10,694 bases of DNA, taken from Monoraphidium neglectum. Taxonomy: Eukaryota; Chlorophyta; Chlorophyceae; Sphaeropleales; Selenastraceae. The notes beneath the pieces are model-generated. The model made no database searches, was not told the origin of the DNA, and saw only the letters and a program-made list of their open reading frames with translations. The stretch lies in contig NW_014011576.1 of the NCBI RefSeq assembly GCF_000611645.1, positions 1 through 10,694 of the forward strand, in the 5' to 3' direction. Below, one piece after another: positions 8,698 through 10,694 of this stretch. A program made the translations under genes and the position numbers. Every line of letters starts with the position of its first letter. The stretch's first letter is position 1.

Positions 8698-8925
8698 CAA
8701 CAACACAAAAGAGGTGTGCAACGGTTGCTTCATGGCTTGAGCGCCGCAGCGTACAGGAGTGGGCCGCGGGCTACTGGCTGTGCTGCTGGGTGCCTGACGC
8801 AGCAGGCGACCGGACAACACGGCGTGCCGCTGCCTTGCGCATGAAGCAGCGGCGCGGCGGTGGCTTTGTTGGCTGCTGCGGCGCCTGGGTTTTCCGGAAG
8901 AGTCTCTGATGTCTCGTGTTTGTAA
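8693..8925 (+). terminator. 3' UTR and TGTAA poly(A) signal of the upstream synthase gene
   Basis: TGTAA, the usual poly(A) signal of green algae, occurs twice downstream of the coding exon. One copy (8693-8697) overlaps the stop codon itself; the other is at 8921-8925, 224 bases after it. The second is the more natural signal, with cleavage expected some 10-20 bases on. The roughly 230 bases between show no gene. Confidence 0.6.
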
Positions 8926-8926
8926 A

Positions 8927-8953
8927 TGGGTTTCATACAGGCCCTAAAACCCA
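8927..8953 (+). other. Short hairpin with telomere-like core just after TGTAA
   Basis: TGGGTTT (8927-8933) and AAACCCA (8947-8953) are perfect inverted repeats around a 13-base loop. The right arm belongs to CCCTAAAACCC (8942-8952), which matches 11 bases of the Chlamydomonas-type telomere repeat. It lies where 3' end cleavage is expected. Confidence 0.4.
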
Positions 8954-10058
8954 CTGGGTACTGCTCAGCAAGTCTGCGGCGCAGGTCAGTGCTCGAACAT
9001 GTGCTGACACCTCCAGCTGCACGACCCATGCAGGAGCTCAGAGTACTGCTAATGGACGCTGATGCGATCTGCGCCGGTGCCGTGTGTCGAGGACAATTGA
9101 GGCGGGGGAAATTGCAAGCAGCCATCAGCTTTGCCTGCGCGGGACAAGCTCTCGCTTGCAGCTGAGCGGCCCATGATGCCCTACTGCGTGCAACGCGTTT
9201 GCCAAAAGGCAACCCGCTGAGAGACCCGCACTCGCGACTCGCTCTGCGGAAACAAATTTCTCAATGTTGGATGCCTTGACCTGGATTTTGGTGTGCCAAC
9301 GGCGGCGCAACGAGCTGCACCGCCGCTCCGATCCGCTGTGCTGTGTCCTTGGAACACTGGAAGGTTGAAGCGCTCTGCATGCAGAGTACCCCGCTACCGC
9401 TGCACTGAATACTTCGAACGCCTGAGGGACTGAGGCATCACTCACCACCATGGTTGTGTGCGTGTCCCACGCTACACTGCATGTCACGTTTGAGCGACTC
9501 GGGCGGCACCGAACGCAGCCGTCGCCTGAGCGCCCTGCGCGCCATGCACTGATTGCTTCCACGCCCGAGCGGCGTGAGTGGCACCAGTCGCCTGCTACGT
9601 CTGAGCGCCTTAAAGTCGTAGCGGGAAGCACACGTGCTTGGCCGGTCATCCCGCGTGATGGCGACCTCGAAGACGCGGCGGCAGCGGGCGCAGCACAGCG
9701 TTCGCACCTGCAGTCGCACGTGGCTGAGCGCCTCCGAGCGAGTTTCCTCGGCAAAACCCCGAAACAGCGCCCTGCAGGCCAGCAGACGTATTCCATGTGC
9801 AACTCAAGTGCTTAAAAACGTTGTGGAGGAGTACATTGCGTACTTACGGGGAAAGGCGGTGCCAGGGAGGAGGACGCCTAGACGGCTTCCGCTGGTGCCT
9901 TGGTGGTTTGTCAGTGGTTTTTTTGATAGGATTGCAATGTCCGCCGTAATGGTGCTCAAGTTTCCAAGCAATGGCCCTTTTTCGAGGACAAGGGTGGGAG
10001 CTGGCTTTTCCATTGGGCTGATCTGATAGTTCTTTGGGCTAAAGGAGTACTGTCATCA
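8954..10058. other. Intergenic region with no supported gene
   Basis: About 1.1 kb between the poly(A) region of the upstream synthase gene and the promoter block of its paralogue. Reading frames exist on both strands but show no recognisable domain, no splice-supported extension and no match to the flanking genes. GC content falls noticeably from about 9800 onward, as in the promoter region upstream of the first copy. A weak imperfect duplication around GGCACC...CTGAGCGCC lies at 9505-9535 and 9580-9610. Confidence 0.5.
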
Positions 10059-10128
10059 TATCAGCAACATCGCTATAATCGGCACAATCTTTTAGTTAAG
10101 TCGCGCAGCTGACACGCTCTGGCTCGGC
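10059..10128 (+). promoter_or_regulatory. Promoter/5' UTR block of the downstream paralogue
   Basis: TATCAGCAA (10059-10067), then 16 bases later ACAATCTTTTAG (10084-10095), then GACACGCTCTGGCTCGGC (10111-10128) immediately before the start codon region. Order and spacing follow the block at 5852-5924. The flanking sequence 9900-10100 is AT-rich for this genome, fitting a promoter. Confidence 0.6.
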
Positions 10129-10134
10129 CGTGTG

Positions 10135-10533
10135 ATGGCGGCGGCCATGTTGTGCGGCGCGGGCGCTGTGCTGCGTGCTATGCGAGCGGCGCCCGCCGCC
10201 CTCCTGAGGCCTGCCATGGCACTATCATCGGCAGCGCCTGATGCGTCTGACACGGCCGCGCAAGATGCGTCCGTGTTTGACGCCGTTCGCGTACCACCGC
10301 TGGAGGGGCGGCAAGCCCTGGCCTCGCCCATCAAGCACGTCACCATCGAGCAGAGGGCGCCGCTGAGCCAGATCCTGGCCGAGACCCTGCAGCTACCGCA
10401 GCAGCTGTTCGTGGAGCTCATGCGGTTCGGAGCCGTGCACTATGCGCCAGTCATGCCGAAGCCAGTAAAAAGGAAGAACACCAACCTGGAGCACCTGCGG
10501 GAGATCCGGGCGGCGCGCAGGGCTGGGATGCAG
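10135..10533 (+). CDS. RluA-family pseudouridine synthase, downstream tandem copy, exon 1 only (partial)
   Basis: Exon 1 codes for 133 residues from ATG 10135 to the donor CAG|GTGCTC at 10533/10534. Intron 1 begins at 10534 and the window ends within it, in C/T-rich sequence. Residues 1-27 are Ala/Arg/Leu-rich with no acidic residue and Met at 1, 5 and 16, typical of an organelle-targeting leader. Met28 aligns with the start of the upstream copy. The S4-like region follows (about 78-110) with LQLPQQLF, ELMRFGAV and APVMPKP shared exactly between copies, and exon 1 ends at the same GMQ|. The copies differ at many positions, including a five-to-six-residue insertion near residue 35-42, so the duplication is not very recent. 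The catalytic exons lie outside, so whether this copy is active cannot be judged. GTG at 10132 precedes the ATG but is not a likely eukaryotic start. Confidence 0.75.
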
Positions 10534-10694
10534 GTGCTCGCCTCGCGCAGGACGATGCGGGACCCAACCACGTGCGCCGCCGACGCACGCGCGGCGCAGC
10601 CGCACACGATTCGCAAAAGCATGGAGGCGGATGCCACGTCGGGAGCCCCCGCATAGTGCAGCCCGCACCTGTCCCCCTGCTGCCCTCCCACGCC
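10534..10694 (+). other. Start of intron 1 of the downstream synthase copy
   Basis: The first 30 or so bases after the donor still resemble the same intron in the upstream copy (GTGCT, then GCGCAGG, then TGCGGGAC). No acceptor with a plausible exon 2 is seen before the window ends; the last 30 bases are C/T-rich. Confidence 0.55.

Noticed and set aside
9505..9610. Tandem repeat or mobile-element terminus
   Set aside because: Only two imperfect copies of about 32 bases share GGCACC and CTGAGCGCC. No inverted ends or target-site duplications were found.
9125..9802. 225-codon minus-strand frame as a gene
   Set aside because: No recognisable domain, no splice-linked neighbours and unremarkable composition. 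Kept only as a low-interest observation.
10132..10134. GTG as the start of the downstream synthase copy
   Set aside because: An ATG follows directly at 10135, and GTG starts are not expected for a nuclear gene with a usable ATG.

Overview
This window looks like nuclear DNA from a GC-rich green alga (Chlorophyta). The evidence is four-fold. Coding sequence is broken by many introns of about 170-530 nt, and every donor I could place reads GTG. Long (CA)n/(GT)n microsatellites sit inside introns. Coding exons carry CAG, GCN and CCG triplet runs encoding poly-Gln, poly-Ala and poly-Gly. A TGTAA motif, the usual chlorophyte poly(A) signal, lies downstream of the one complete gene. No bacterial operon, phage, CRISPR array, tRNA or rRNA was seen. 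The lineage within the green algae is inference; I cannot name a species.

Layout. (1) Bases 1-5257, minus strand: the 5' part of a large gene, running right to left and leaving the window at base 1. I assembled eight phase-compatible exons that together code for 792 residues. The protein has an N-terminal C2 domain, then a Gly/Ser/Gln-rich linker, then a long coiled coil; its C-terminus lies outside. (2) Bases 5258-6015: a divergent promoter region. (3) Bases 6016-8697, plus strand: a complete five-exon gene for an RluA-family RNA pseudouridine synthase, most like the plant chloroplast 'RNA pseudouridine synthase 6' type. It has the catalytic HRLDAGTSG motif and two large low-complexity insertions, Ala/Gly-rich and poly-Gln. 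(4) Bases 8698-8950: 3' UTR and poly(A) region. (5) Bases 8954-10058: intergenic, with no gene I can support. (6) Bases 10059-10694: a second, diverged copy of the synthase gene in the same orientation, with its promoter block, exon 1 and the start of intron 1; the rest lies outside.

How the genes relate. The two synthase genes are tandem paralogues that share upstream elements as well as exon 1. They differ at the N-terminus. The downstream copy has a 27-residue Arg/Ala-rich, targeting-type leader with three methionines. The upstream copy still encodes a similar stretch but has lost all three methionines, so it probably starts at the conserved internal ATG. This suggests the copies may be sent to different compartments or share the work. 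The C2/coiled-coil gene is divergent to them and shares only the intergenic region; no functional link is visible.

I do not see a new defence or mobile system. The observations most worth following are the leader divergence between the paralogues, a 23-base near-duplication bridging synthase intron 1, and complementary CA and GT tracts flanking one exon of the C2 gene.
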